In this document: positions 53,577 through 63,939 of the stretch, in pieces
How the letters are laid out: each line of letters opens with the position of its first letter
Position numbering within the stretch: position 1 is the stretch's first letter
NCBI RefSeq assembly: GCF_003231285.1
Contig: NZ_QKNS01000002.1
Span: 526,464 to 590,463, forward strand
Direction: 5' to 3'
Source: Hymenobacter sediminis
GTDB lineage: Bacteria > Bacteroidota > Bacteroidia > Cytophagales > Hymenobacteraceae
DNA length: 64,000 nt
The notes under the pieces: generated by a model
What the model was told of the DNA's origin: nothing
What the model saw: only the letters and a program-made list of their open reading frames with translations
Databases searched by the model: none
Position numbers and translations under genes: made by a program

Positions 53577-54536
53577 CTATTTAGCGGGCGCAACGCCTTG
53601 GGTTGTCTGCACGATTTTCTGGATGGTACCGTCGGGGTTATAGGTCAGGTAGTCCACGCAGATGGAGCGCCGGTAGCTGCCCCCGGTGGGCAGGGCTCCG
53701 TTGTGGTAGAAAAAGTAGCTCTTGCCCTTGTAGTCGATAATGCCGGGGTGGGTGGTAAAGCTGTTGGGGGAGTTTTCCTGAATAATGCCCCGGTAGGTCC
53801 AGGGGCCGGTGGCGCTGGGAGCGGTGCAGTACTCTATCATTTCGGGCTTGGTACCCTCACTGGCGTACACGAGGTAGTACAGCTTTTTGCGCTTGTACAC
53901 CCAGGGCCCTTCAATGTAGTTTTTGGGCTTAATCACATGAATAGGGCCGGCCAGCTCCGTCATGTTGTCCTTAAGCTTCACCCACCGGCAGCTTAAGTTG
54001 CCCCAGTACAGGTAGGCCTGCTGGTCGTCATCCACAAACACGGTGGGGTCAATATCGTCCCAGGCGTGGGGCTTGTCCTTGGTCATCTCATTGACGATAA
54101 GCGCCTTGCCGATGGCATCCTTGAACGGCCCCGTTGGCCTATCCGACACGGCTACGCCGATGGCCGCGCCGCCCTGGCTGTTGTCGTCCTTCTTATGAAA
54201 GGTAGAGACAAACCAGTAAAACTTGCCGTTACGGTACACGCACTGCGTCGCGTAGGCGTCGCCGGTAGCCCAGGCAAAGGTTCTGGGCGAAAGACGCTTG
54301 CCATAGTCCTTCCAGTGCACCATGTCGGTGGTGGAGTAAATGCGCCAGTCGGGCATTTTGTAGTTGGTTTCCTGCACCGAAGCCGTATCGTGGCTGGTGT
54401 ACAGAAACAGCGTGTCGCGGTACACTAGCGGCGCCGGGTCGGCCGTAAATACGTCCCTGATAATAGGGTTTTGGGCCTGCGCAGGCAGGTTGGCCCCGAA
54501 GGTCAGCAGCAGGGCCGCAAGCCAGGTATTCTTCAT
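53577..54536 (-). CDS. Glycoside hydrolase family 43-like protein
   Basis: 319 residues. Signal peptide MKNTWLAALLLTFGANLPAQAQ. Five-bladed beta-propeller of the GH43 type with the three acidic residues in place: D33 in TADPAPLVYRDTL (catalytic base), D in WDDIDPTVFVDDD (pKa modulator, near 162) and E in IEGPWVYKRKKLYY (catalytic acid, near 210). GH43 enzymes remove arabinose or xylose from plant arabinan or xylan. There is no T9SS tail, so it is probably periplasmic. It follows the tandem esterase gene by 39 bases on the same strand and is very likely co-transcribed, which supports a hemicellulose role. Confidence 0.93.
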   Translation of the reverse strand: MKNTWLAALLLTFGANLPAQAQNPIIRDVFTADPAPLVYRDTLFLYTSHDTASVQETNYKMPDWRIYSTTDMVHWKDYGKRLSPRTFAWATGDAYATQCVYRNGKFYWFVSTFHKKDDNSQGGAAIGVAVSDRPTGPFKDAIGKALIVNEMTKDKPHAWDDIDPTVFVDDDQQAYLYWGNLSCRWVKLKDNMTELAGPIHVIKPKNYIEGPWVYKRKKLYYLVYASEGTKPEMIEYCTAPSATGPWTYRGIIQENSPNSFTTHPGIIDYKGKSYFFYHNGALPTGGSYRRSICVDYLTYNPDGTIQKIVQTTQGVAPAK

Positions 54537-54575
54537 CAGATCAAAGGAGTAGGGTAGGAAAACGGACGGGGGAGC

Positions 54576-56799
<2,224 letters not shown>

Positions 56800-56826
56800 G
56801 CTCCGTTTCTAAGGCAGAAACGGAGC
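56800..56826 (-). terminator. Terminator of the NlpC/P60 gene
   Basis: Stem GCTCCGTTTCT / AGAAACGGAGC with a five-base loop, followed on the minus strand by GTTTTTTAT. It lies 125 bases beyond the stop codon of the minus-strand NlpC/P60 gene. Confidence 0.82.
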
Positions 56827-56951
56827 TAGCTCATGAAGAGAAACAACTGGCAACTTAGCAGGGCGTACTGTCGGAGCAATACGTTGGGTAAGACCGGGCC
56901 TAGGCTGCAAAATAGGGGTTATTACCACTGAACTGTAGTTCGTTGCTCGCT

Positions 56952-57506
56952 TTACAGCACCCGGCGCACCTGCATAAAACGGCGCTCATAATCGGTGCCT
57001 TCCACTTGGCTGATTTTCACGCCGGATTCGCGGCGAGCGGAGGAGGAGTGCACGAAGCGCAGCGGCAACTCACCGGGCTTGCTAATCACGATGCCGGCGT
57101 GACCAGGGGTAGTGGAGGTAGACGCCGTACCCGTGAACACCACAATGTCGCCGGGGCGGGCCTGGGTACGCTCCACCGCCCGCCCGGTGCTGATGAGCAA
57201 GGCCGTGGAATGAGGCACCGGAATGCGGTAGCGGGCAAATACGTAGTTCACAAAGCCCGAGCAGTCAAAGCCGGTTTCCGGCGTGCTGCCGGCGTAGCAA
57301 TAGTTAGTGCCCAACTGGCGCATGGCAAACGCTACCACACTGTCGGCGCGCGGAGTAGGTTTTGCACTTACAACGTAGGCTACTGTGTGTACCGGAATAG
57401 GTTCCAAGTGGCCCGCAGTAGAGGTGGTTTCCGGCCGTGGCGACCATACCGCCCAGCTAATCACTAGGCCTACCAACAGCAGGAAAACAAGCCAGACGTA
57501 GCGCAT
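56952..57506 (-). CDS. NlpC/P60 family peptidoglycan hydrolase, membrane-anchored
   Basis: 184 residues from ATG 57506 (MRYVWLVFLLLVGLVISWAV); the ORF is open to 57665, but that part has no coding character. One membrane anchor leads to a linker and the NlpC/P60 domain. Catalytic residues: cysteine in TGFDCSGFVNYVFAR (near 79), histidine in PGHAGIVIS, and a further histidine in RFVHSSSARRESGVKIS. The domain cuts bonds in peptidoglycan stem peptides on the periplasmic side. Divergent from the M61 gene, 190 bases away. Confidence 0.9.
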   Translation of the reverse strand: MRYVWLVFLLLVGLVISWAVWSPRPETTSTAGHLEPIPVHTVAYVVSAKPTPRADSVVAFAMRQLGTNYCYAGSTPETGFDCSGFVNYVFARYRIPVPHSTALLISTGRAVERTQARPGDIVVFTGTASTSTTPGHAGIVISKPGELPLRFVHSSSARRESGVKISQVEGTDYERRFMQVRRVL

Positions 57507-57696
57507 AAGCAAAGGGGTAGGGAATACATCAAGGTTGCCTGCGTAACGGGAGTAGCCGGGCCGGGGTTCCGTATGGTTGGGTTGTGCAAGTAGGAGGGAA
57601 GCGCATTTTCGGGGCTGCCTTGCAGCTTCGGCCATTTTTCGCCGTTCTTTGATGACCATAATCAAACTTGCTTATTCACCTCTCATTCCTTTACGA

Positions 57697-59505
57697 ATGC
57701 TCCTGACTCCTACCCGCCGACTGGCGGTAGCGGCCCTGGGAATGTTGCTGAGCCAGGCTGGCTCGGCCGCTGCTGCAGCGCCCACCTTGCGCTATACCCT
57801 CTCGATGCCTGCGCCCCAAACGCACTACTTCGAGGTAGAAATGAAGCTCGATGGCTTCAACAAAGCATATACCGACGTGAAAATGCCGGTTTGGGCGCCG
57901 GGCTCTTACCTCGTGCGCGAATTTGCTAAGAACGTGGAAGGCTTTGAAGCCACGGCTGGCAGCGAAAAGCTGCGAGTAGAGAAGGTAACCAAGAATACCT
58001 GGCGCGTCTATCACCCCAAGGCAAAGAGTTTCGCGGTGCGCTACCGGGTGTATGCCTTCGAACTCAGCGTGCGCACCAGCTTTATTGATGCGGCCCACGG
58101 CTATGTAAACGGCACCAGCGTGTTTATGTACCCCGCCGACGGCAAGCAGCTGGCCAGCACCGTGGAAGTGCAGCCCGCCCAGGGCTGGGGCCAAGTAAGT
58201 ACCAGCCTGAAGCCGGCTGGCGGCACGTTTACCTACCGCTCCTCTAACTATGATGAGCTGGCCGACTCTCCCATCGAAATTGGCAACCAGAAGATTTACA
58301 TGTTCACGGCCAACGGCACACCCCACACGGTAGCCATGTTCGGTGACCCTAAAGTGGACGAGACCCGCCTGACGCGCGATATGCAGCGCGTGTGTGAGGA
58401 AGCACAGAAGGTGGTAGGCCAAAACCCGCTGGACCGCTACGTGTTCATTGTGCACAACATCGACCGGGGCACGGGCGGCTTGGAGCACCTATTCTCGACT
58501 ACCCTCTCCGTCTCGCGCAATGCCTATTCCTCGGAAGCTGGCTGGAAAGGGTTCCTGGGCCTGGTGGCGCACGAGTACTTCCACCTCTGGAACGTGAAGC
58601 GCATCCGGCCCGTAGCGCTTGGCCCATTTGACTACGACCAAGAAAATTACACCCGCATGTTGTGGGTAAGCGAAGGCGGCACCGAGTATTTCTCGAACCT
58701 GATTGTGCAGCGAGCCGGCTTCGTATCGCCCGATGAGTACCTCGGCGACCTGAGCAACGGCATCAACCGAGTTGAAAATACGCCCGGCAACAAGCAGCAG
58801 TCGGCCGCCGAGTCTAGCTTCGATGCCTGGATCAAGTACTACCGTCCTAACGAAAACTCCGCTAATACCGGCATCAGCTACTATGATAAAGGCGAGGTTA
58901 TCGGGGCGGTACTGGACCTGATGATCATCAACGAAACCAAGGGGCAGAAAAGCCTTGACGACGTGATGCGCTACCTCTACGACCGGTACTACAAGCAACT
59001 AGGTCGGGGCTTTACAGATGAGGAATATCAGGATGCCGTGGCTAAAGTAGCCGGCCGCCGCTTCGATGATTTTTTCCGCCGCCATGTGTATGGTGTTGAA
59101 ACGCTACCCTATGAACAGGCGCTAAACTATGCTGGCCTAAAGCTGACGGTAACGTCCGCAGCTGCCACTGATGCCAGCCTGGGTGCTAGCATCAGTCCGG
59201 CTGGGGGCCGTCAAACGGTAAGCAGTGTGCAGCGCGACGGTAGCGCCTGGCAAGGCGGCCTGAGCGTGGGCGACGAAATTTTGGCCGTCGATGGTGCCCG
59301 CGTAACCGACGATGCAAATCGTCTGCTAGCTGGCCGTGCGGTAGGCTCCACGGTGAAATTCTTGGTGAACCGCGACGGACAGATCAAAGAAGTGAGCTTC
59401 CCGTTGCTGGCTAGCGCAGCCCGCCGCTACCGCATTGAGCGGCAAGCTAACCCGACTTCTGAGCAGCAGGTAGTGTTGGCAAAGTGGTTACCCGTGCGTA
59501 AATAA
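57697..59505 (+). CDS. M61 family peptidase with PDZ domain
   Basis: 602 residues from ATG 57697 (MLLTPTRRLAVAALGMLLSQ), signal peptide ending AAAA; upstream in-frame ATGs at 57577 and 57652 look less likely. The N-terminal beta domain (about 25-185) is followed by the zinc domain with HEYFHLWNVKRIRP (HExxH, near 292) and WVSEGGTEYFSNL carrying the third ligand glutamate. A C-terminal PDZ domain (about 505-580) has SVQRDGSAWQGGLSVGDEIL and LAVDGARV. Members of M61 are glycyl aminopeptidases; activity here is inferred from motifs. Expected location: periplasm. A terminator follows. Confidence 0.92.
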   Translation: MLLTPTRRLAVAALGMLLSQAGSAAAAAPTLRYTLSMPAPQTHYFEVEMKLDGFNKAYTDVKMPVWAPGSYLVREFAKNVEGFEATAGSEKLRVEKVTKNTWRVYHPKAKSFAVRYRVYAFELSVRTSFIDAAHGYVNGTSVFMYPADGKQLASTVEVQPAQGWGQVSTSLKPAGGTFTYRSSNYDELADSPIEIGNQKIYMFTANGTPHTVAMFGDPKVDETRLTRDMQRVCEEAQKVVGQNPLDRYVFIVHNIDRGTGGLEHLFSTTLSVSRNAYSSEAGWKGFLGLVAHEYFHLWNVKRIRPVALGPFDYDQENYTRMLWVSEGGTEYFSNLIVQRAGFVSPDEYLGDLSNGINRVENTPGNKQQSAAESSFDAWIKYYRPNENSANTGISYYDKGEVIGAVLDLMIINETKGQKSLDDVMRYLYDRYYKQLGRGFTDEEYQDAVAKVAGRRFDDFFRRHVYGVETLPYEQALNYAGLKLTVTSAAATDASLGASISPAGGRQTVSSVQRDGSAWQGGLSVGDEILAVDGARVTDDANRLLAGRAVGSTVKFLVNRDGQIKEVSFPLLASAARRYRIERQANPTSEQQVVLAKWLPVRK

Positions 59506-59522
59506 ACCGCACATAGCTTTCT

Positions 59523-59551
59523 GAAAGCCCCGTCGCTGCATGCAAGGAACG
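59523..59551 (+). terminator. Terminator of the M61 peptidase gene
   Basis: Stem AAAGCCCCGT / ACGGGGACTTT with one unpaired base, followed by a T-run, 17 bases after the stop codon. Confidence 0.82.
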
Positions 59552-59625
59552 GGGACTTTTTACATTACCCCTGACATGTAACAGCTATAGAAGCAGGCTT
59601 TGGCTTATCAAATAGCCGCTTATTG

Positions 59626-59676
59626 TTTCCCACAAAAAAGCCCCGTCGATTGTCGATGGGGCTTTTTTGTGGGAAA
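59626..59676. terminator. Terminator of kup with 19-base arms
   Basis: Perfect arms TTTCCCACAAAAAAGCCCC (59626-59644) and its complement ending 59676, with inner TCGA pairing. It lies 16 bases beyond the minus-strand kup stop codon and could also work from the plus side. Confidence 0.92.
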
Positions 59677-59692
59677 GAGTTATGTAGATAGC

Positions 59693-61630
59693 CTAGCGGA
59701 TTCGCTTCAGCGCCACCTCCCGTACTGGGGTAATTACTAACGGTACCTTCTCCACTTTCACGGAGCTGGTATCGAGCCCGAAGTACTTGTCTTCCGAAGC
59801 AATAAACTGCTTGATATAGAAGTAGGCCTGCATGACCAGCTTCTCCACCATTGGAAATTCGTTTTCTACGGACAAGAATTTCTCCAACACCACAAAGCGG
59901 AAGTCGCCGGTAACGTGCTGCTTGCTCAACGACTCGTAGCGCGAGGTAATATCTACCTCTTTGTTGCGTACCAAGTCTTCGACCACTTTCCGGAAGTACA
60001 GGTTAATGCGCTGCTCTACCCGGAAGCCCAGGCGGAAGGTGATGCGGAATACGTCGTCGGGGGCAAGCTCGGTTACCTTGTACTCCATGGTGTACGGTTC
60101 ATCGGTGGTATCCACGTGTACAAACCAATAGATGTCAGCTCGCTTGGGTCGCTTCTGGAAAATGGAGTAGATAATCTTCGACTCAATCTCCGATTGCCGC
60201 TCCGCCGACGACATGAACACTAGGTGAGTGGCGTATTTAGATACGGTTTCGTCGTTGGAAAGCTGTTTAAGTGCCTCTATATAAGGCTCAATTTTCACGA
60301 ACTCAGTGAGACGGCGCTTGATGAAGTAAGCCCGCAGCCACACATACATCACCACAATCAGGGCCAAGCTAATGGCCACCGACACCCAGCCGCCGTGCGG
60401 AAACTTGATGAGGTTTGCTACCAAGAAGGAACCCTCAATTAGCCCATATACCAGCACAAACAGTGCTACCAAAGGCCGCGGCACACGCTTCACGAATATC
60501 AGCCACATCGACAGCAGAATCGTGGTCATGAGCATAGTTACAGTAATGGCCAGACCGTAGGCCGCTTCCATGTGCTCCGAGCGCCGGAAGTAAAGCACCA
60601 CCGCAATGCAGCCCAGCAGCAACAGCCGGTTCATGCTCGGCACGTATAGCTGCCCTTTCACATCAGTGGGGTAGTTGAGGCGCACCTTGGGCCACATGTT
60701 TAGCCGGATAGCCTCCGCCACCAAGGTAAACGAACCCGTAATCAGGGCCTGAGAGGCAATAATGGCTGCAATAGTAGCAATGCCAATTCCGATAAGCAGA
60801 AACCACTCTGGCATCAGGGCATAGAAAGGATTGCGCCCGTTGAGCTGCTCTCCCTGGTGAGCTACTAGCCAGCCCCCTTGCCCGAAGTAGTTAAGGATCA
60901 AGCAAAGTTTCACGAACACCCAGCTAATGCGGATGTTGCCCTTGCCGCAGTGCCCAAGGTCAGAGTACAACGCTTCGGCCCCGGTGGTACACAGGAATAC
61001 CGAGCCTAACAGCCAGAACCCGCCGGGCCGGTTGGCCAGCATATTATAGGCGTAGTAGGGGTTAATAGCCTTCAGAATCTCCGGGTGCTGCATAATACCA
61101 TATACCCCCAGCGCCGCCAGCATCGAGAACCACAGAAACATAATCGGCCCGAATGCCTTCCCCACGATCTGCGTACCAAAGCTTTGGAGCAGAAACAGCG
61201 CAATCAGGATGGCAATGACAATAGGTACCGTCTGAATATTCGGGTATACAGCCTCTAGGCCCTCAATAGCCGATGACACTGACACGGGGGGGGTAATTAC
61301 ACCATCGGCGAGCAGGGCCGCGCCTCCTACAATGGCTATGGCCGAAAGCCAAGCCCCCCGTCGCCGGACCAGGGTATAGAGAGAGAAAATACCTCCTTCC
61401 CCGTTGTTATCGGCATTCAGTGTAAGCAGCACGTATTTGATGGTCGTCTGGAGCGTAAGCGTCCAGAGTACGCACGAAATACCGCCATACACAAGATCAG
61501 GATCAATGCGCCCTGGCACAATAGCTTTCATCACGTACAAAGGTGAGGTACCGATGTCGCCGTAGATGATACCCAGGGCAATAAGCAAGCCGGCTGTAGA
61601 AATAGCGGTGTGCTGATGTTTGGCGTCCAT
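59693..61630 (-). CDS. kup: Kup-type potassium uptake transporter
   Basis: 645 residues from ATG 61630 (MDAKHQHTAISTAGLLIALG); the frame is open to 61669, which would begin almost at the predicted transcription start. About twelve membrane segments cover residues 10-460, with the family features GIIYGDIGTSPLYVMKAI, a NADNNGEGGIFSLYTL loop, GALYSDLGHCGKGNIRISWV-like region and NRLLLLGCIAVVLYFRRSEH. The C-terminal 180 residues are cytoplasmic. It carries K+ into the cell, probably with protons. An exact TACCTTTG box lies 47 bases upstream. Confidence 0.94.
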   Translation of the reverse strand: MDAKHQHTAISTAGLLIALGIIYGDIGTSPLYVMKAIVPGRIDPDLVYGGISCVLWTLTLQTTIKYVLLTLNADNNGEGGIFSLYTLVRRRGAWLSAIAIVGGAALLADGVITPPVSVSSAIEGLEAVYPNIQTVPIVIAILIALFLLQSFGTQIVGKAFGPIMFLWFSMLAALGVYGIMQHPEILKAINPYYAYNMLANRPGGFWLLGSVFLCTTGAEALYSDLGHCGKGNIRISWVFVKLCLILNYFGQGGWLVAHQGEQLNGRNPFYALMPEWFLLIGIGIATIAAIIASQALITGSFTLVAEAIRLNMWPKVRLNYPTDVKGQLYVPSMNRLLLLGCIAVVLYFRRSEHMEAAYGLAITVTMLMTTILLSMWLIFVKRVPRPLVALFVLVYGLIEGSFLVANLIKFPHGGWVSVAISLALIVVMYVWLRAYFIKRRLTEFVKIEPYIEALKQLSNDETVSKYATHLVFMSSAERQSEIESKIIYSIFQKRPKRADIYWFVHVDTTDEPYTMEYKVTELAPDDVFRITFRLGFRVEQRINLYFRKVVEDLVRNKEVDITSRYESLSKQHVTGDFRFVVLEKFLSVENEFPMVEKLVMQAYFYIKQFIASEDKYFGLDTSSVKVEKVPLVITPVREVALKRIR

Positions 61631-61676
61631 GTGAAAAATGAAGGTGTAAGGATAGCCGGTTTTTAACAAGCGGGGC

Positions 61677-61684
61677 CAAAGGTA
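61677..61684 (-). promoter_or_regulatory. Bacteroidota -7 box TACCTTTG for kup
   Basis: Exact TAnnTTTG match on the minus strand, ending 46 bases before the ATG at 61630. The -33 TTG is not evident. Confidence 0.5.
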
Positions 61685-61768
61685 GCAGTTGGCAGTTAAT
61701 GCGAGGCCTCAGTTTTAGTAGACCTACCCCCCTCAGATGAAAAAAGCAGGTTTGATGCGTTATAGTGG

Positions 61769-62356
61769 CTATTCACTAATGTTTGCATCAGATGATCTGG
61801 CCTCTAAGGCAGCTGTCTGTAGCCAATAATCAGCCTCCAGAGCGGCTTCTTGGTGCCGTTGCCTAATGCGGCGGTTGGCCTCCTGAGCTAGTTGGTGCCA
61901 GGCAATAGCAGGACCAGAAAAAGCAAAGTGGCTGGGCTCCTGACCGGGCCGATGCAGACGCCAGCGATTGGTACCTCGTGCTCCCCATGCTAATAAAAGC
62001 GCTCCAACTCCCATCCCTATGGCTGCCGGTAAAGTGTGCAGCCAGAACTGCAGATAGCCCAGCATAAAGCCGCACAGCACAAATCCGCCTAGCAGTACGC
62101 CCAGTAGCCAACGAACGGGTTGCACATCAACCCCCTCTAATTCTCGCCAGCCAAACAACCTGTCCCGAATTTCTAGGCCATCATTGGTAAGAGCTACTTG
62201 GCCATCCTCGCTTCGCAAGGTGGGGAAGCTTTGGGGTAGAGGAGGGGGTAGCAGAAAGAAGCCAGAGCTTGTTGGCTCAGAATTTCCGGCGGGCCCAGCG
62301 GCAGGGCTGCTGGAATTTGCTGATGGCGGGGTAGGAGGGAGGAGGGAATCAGACAT
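61769..62356 (-). CDS. Membrane protein of unknown function
   Basis: 195 residues. A Ser/Pro-rich N-terminus (about 1-50) leads to a soluble segment ending RLFGWRELEGVDVQPVR. Two adjacent membrane helices follow (LLGVLLGGFVLCGFMLGYLQ, then TLPAAIGMGVGALLLAW). The C-terminus is a short soluble domain with RRIRQRHQEAALEADYWLQT. No family is recognised; the shape resembles small Bacteroidota PH-like or DUF-type membrane proteins with a charged tail. The ATG lies 8 bases from a strong hairpin with a T-run, so its expression may depend on read-through. Confidence 0.68.
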   Translation of the reverse strand: MSDSLLPPTPPSANSSSPAAGPAGNSEPTSSGFFLLPPPLPQSFPTLRSEDGQVALTNDGLEIRDRLFGWRELEGVDVQPVRWLLGVLLGGFVLCGFMLGYLQFWLHTLPAAIGMGVGALLLAWGARGTNRWRLHRPGQEPSHFAFSGPAIAWHQLAQEANRRIRQRHQEAALEADYWLQTAALEARSSDANISE

Positions 62357-62363
62357 AATCGAA

Positions 62364-62430
62364 AAGGCCCCGCTGGGCGTAGTAGTCTGCGTTTAGAACG
62401 CAATTACTACCACGGCCGCAACGGGGCCTT
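62364..62430 (-). terminator. Terminator or attenuator between the FKBP gene and the membrane protein gene
   Basis: On the minus strand: AAGGCCCCG / CGGGGCCTT outer stem with inner GTAGTA/TACTAC and GCGTT/AACGC pairing, then TTTTCGATT and directly the ATG at 62356. Confidence 0.78.
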
Positions 62431-62519
62431 GCTGGAAAGAGGAAGCATATAAAGCAAGTAGGTCACTGACGATACACAGCCAATGCGTAGCGCGTTTCAT
62501 CAGCAATCCACCAACTACC

Positions 62520-63146
62520 TTAGTTGTTTACTTTCAACAGCTCTACGTCGAAAATCAGGGCTGAGTCTGGTCCGATGTCGCGGCCTGCTCCACGCTTGCC
62601 GTAAGCCAGTTCCGACGGTATATAAAGGCGCCACTTTGAGCCCTCAGGCATCAACTGCAGTGCTTCTGTCCAGCCAGCAATAACTTGGTTTACGCCAAAA
62701 GTAGCTGGTTGGCCCCGTTGGTAAGAGCTATCGAAGACAGTACCATTGGTTAGCGTGCCATGGTAATGAGTAGTTACCGACGAGCCAGGACCAGGCTTAC
62801 GGCCATTGCCTTCTTTCAATACCTCGTATTGCAGGCCACTCGGTAGGGTAGTGATACCAGGCTTACCTGCGTTTTCTTTCAGGAAGGCTTCACCTTCAGC
62901 TTTGTTGTTGCTCATTGCACTTGGGTATTGGTTGATTTCTTCCTGTGCTTCCATCTGCTGCTGAAGTTGCTGCATAGCGCTTTGCATCTGCTCAGGTGTT
63001 AAGCGGCTAGGCTCACCACCCAGTGCTTCCTTCATACTCTGGGCAAACACATCAATATCCAGATCTAGGCCCTGTTGGGCAAAATTGCGAGCCATGTCGC
63101 GTCCAATGATGTAGCTGATTTGCTCTTTCAAGCCGGTCAGATTCAT
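62520..63146 (-). CDS. FKBP-type peptidyl-prolyl cis-trans isomerase
   Basis: 208 residues. No signal peptide, so probably cytosolic. Residues 1-95 match the FKBP N-terminal dimerisation domain (ISYIIGRDMARNFAQQGLDL, LTPEQMQSAMQQLQQQMEAQ). Residues 105-205 form an FKBP domain with LPSGLQYEVLKEGNGRKPGP, VTTHYHGTLTNGTVFDSSYQ, VIAGWTEALQLMPEGSKWRL, YIPSELAYGKRGAG and ALIFDVELLKV, retaining the active-site aromatic residues. It would speed proline isomerisation and act as a chaperone, in the manner of Mip/FkpA proteins. Confidence 0.94.
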   Translation of the reverse strand: MNLTGLKEQISYIIGRDMARNFAQQGLDLDIDVFAQSMKEALGGEPSRLTPEQMQSAMQQLQQQMEAQEEINQYPSAMSNNKAEGEAFLKENAGKPGITTLPSGLQYEVLKEGNGRKPGPGSSVTTHYHGTLTNGTVFDSSYQRGQPATFGVNQVIAGWTEALQLMPEGSKWRLYIPSELAYGKRGAGRDIGPDSALIFDVELLKVNN

Positions 63147-63364
63147 AAGGTGCTGATTTTATGCTTTCAAGCCTTGATCCAAAGGTTTATGACAAAGGAA
63201 TAGGGTAGGCCTGTAGCAAGTGAAAAGGGAAATGAGCGACCCAGCGTGGGACACTACTGCTGTGAAGTACCGAAAACTGCACCGAATGGATACTGTTTTT
63301 TTCAACTACATCAGTTAATGCCCTGATTTTGAACCTCTGTTTCTTTATCTACTAAAAACAGCGA
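63147..63364. other. Intergenic region upstream of the FKBP gene
   Basis: No gene. A CCTTTGG sequence near 63183-63177 (minus strand) may be part of a variant promoter for the FKBP gene. The 63250-63364 part is A/T-rich and featureless. Confidence 0.5.
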
Positions 63365-63385
63365 GCCCCTCTTGTAAAGAGGGGC
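63365..63385 (-). terminator. Terminator of the 45-residue peptide gene
   Basis: Stem GCCCCTCTT / AAGAGGGGC with a three-base loop, followed on the minus strand by CTCGCTGTTTTTAG. It lies 26 bases beyond the stop of the small gene at 63411. Confidence 0.8.
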
Positions 63386-63410
63386 CCGGCAAAAATGAAC
63401 ACAAAGCCAA

Positions 63411-63548
63411 TTAGCAGAAGTGTAGCTCCTCTTCGTCACGAAGATCAAAGAACAGATTCAAGTCACGCACCTGAGCTGCTAGAAAGCTTATAGAACCAAG
63501 GCCTCCTAAGAACAGCAAAGAAGAAATGGCAGCAGTGCTCTTTTTCAT
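63411..63548 (-). CDS. 45-residue membrane or exported peptide
   Basis: ATG 63548 to TAA 63411, 45 residues. The N-terminus is MKKSTAAISSLLFLGGLGSI with SFLAAQ following, a membrane anchor or signal of 24 residues. The C-terminus is acidic (FFDLRDEEELHFC) and ends in cysteine. A consensus -7 box lies 40 bases upstream and a terminator 26 bases downstream, so the unit looks complete. No family is recognised. Possible roles include a membrane-bound peptide, small regulatory peptide or a short exported peptide; none is supported directly. Confidence 0.5.
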   Translation of the reverse strand: MKKSTAAISSLLFLGGLGSISFLAAQVRDLNLFFDLRDEEELHFC

Positions 63549-63587
63549 ATGTGTGGTGTATGTGAATGTAATTCAGTTTGTTGAGTG

Positions 63588-63595
63588 CAAAGATA
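63588..63595 (-). promoter_or_regulatory. Bacteroidota -7 box TATCTTTG for the 45-residue peptide
   Basis: Exact TAnnTTTG match on the minus strand, 39 bases before the ATG at 63548. The nearest TTG upstream is 27 bases away, longer than usual spacing. Confidence 0.5.
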
Positions 63596-63643
63596 ATACG
63601 CCTAAATTAAAAATATGTTATGCAAGCATCATTTATTTATTGC

Positions 63644-63796
63644 TTAATCTATAATCAGATAGTCAATTGGATCTTCGCTTAAAAGCATGCGCACTAGGTT
63701 CACTCGCGCATATGTCTCTGAATCACTGATATGGAATAGGAGCCACAGATTAATAGCAGAGGAAGCCATACTAAAAGAGCCACTAAAATCTGTCAT
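63644..63796 (-). CDS. Possible 50-residue protein
   Basis: ATG 63796 to TAA 63644, 50 residues: MTDFSGSFSMASSAINLWLL, then a middle FHISDSETYARVNLVRMLL and the end SEDPIDYLIID. The frame continues upstream of the ATG without a methionine as far as a TAG at 63844. It lies between the rRNA terminator and the promoter of the 45-residue peptide. The composition looks protein-like, but there is no promoter box or ribosome site of its own. It may be the 3' end of a degraded gene. No family recognised. Confidence 0.3.
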   Translation of the reverse strand: MTDFSGSFSMASSAINLWLLFHISDSETYARVNLVRMLLSEDPIDYLIID

Positions 63797-63890
63797 TAAT
63801 ACTGGTGCTTCTTGTACCAATATCAGCTGTACGTCTCCGAGCTAAGCTCTAAGGGAGGGCCGGGGGGAGCAGGGGGGGTATAAATGCAGA

Positions 63891-63925
63891 ACGCCCCCCT
63901 GCAGCACGAAGTCGCAGGGGGGCGT
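63891..63925 (-). terminator. Terminator of the rRNA operon
   Basis: Perfect 12-base stem ACGCCCCCCTGC / GCAGGGGGGCGT with an 11-base loop, followed on the minus strand by TCTGCATTTATAC. It lies about 15 bases beyond the predicted 3' end of 5S rRNA. Confidence 0.82.
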
Positions 63926-63939
63926 CAGGAAATGATAAG

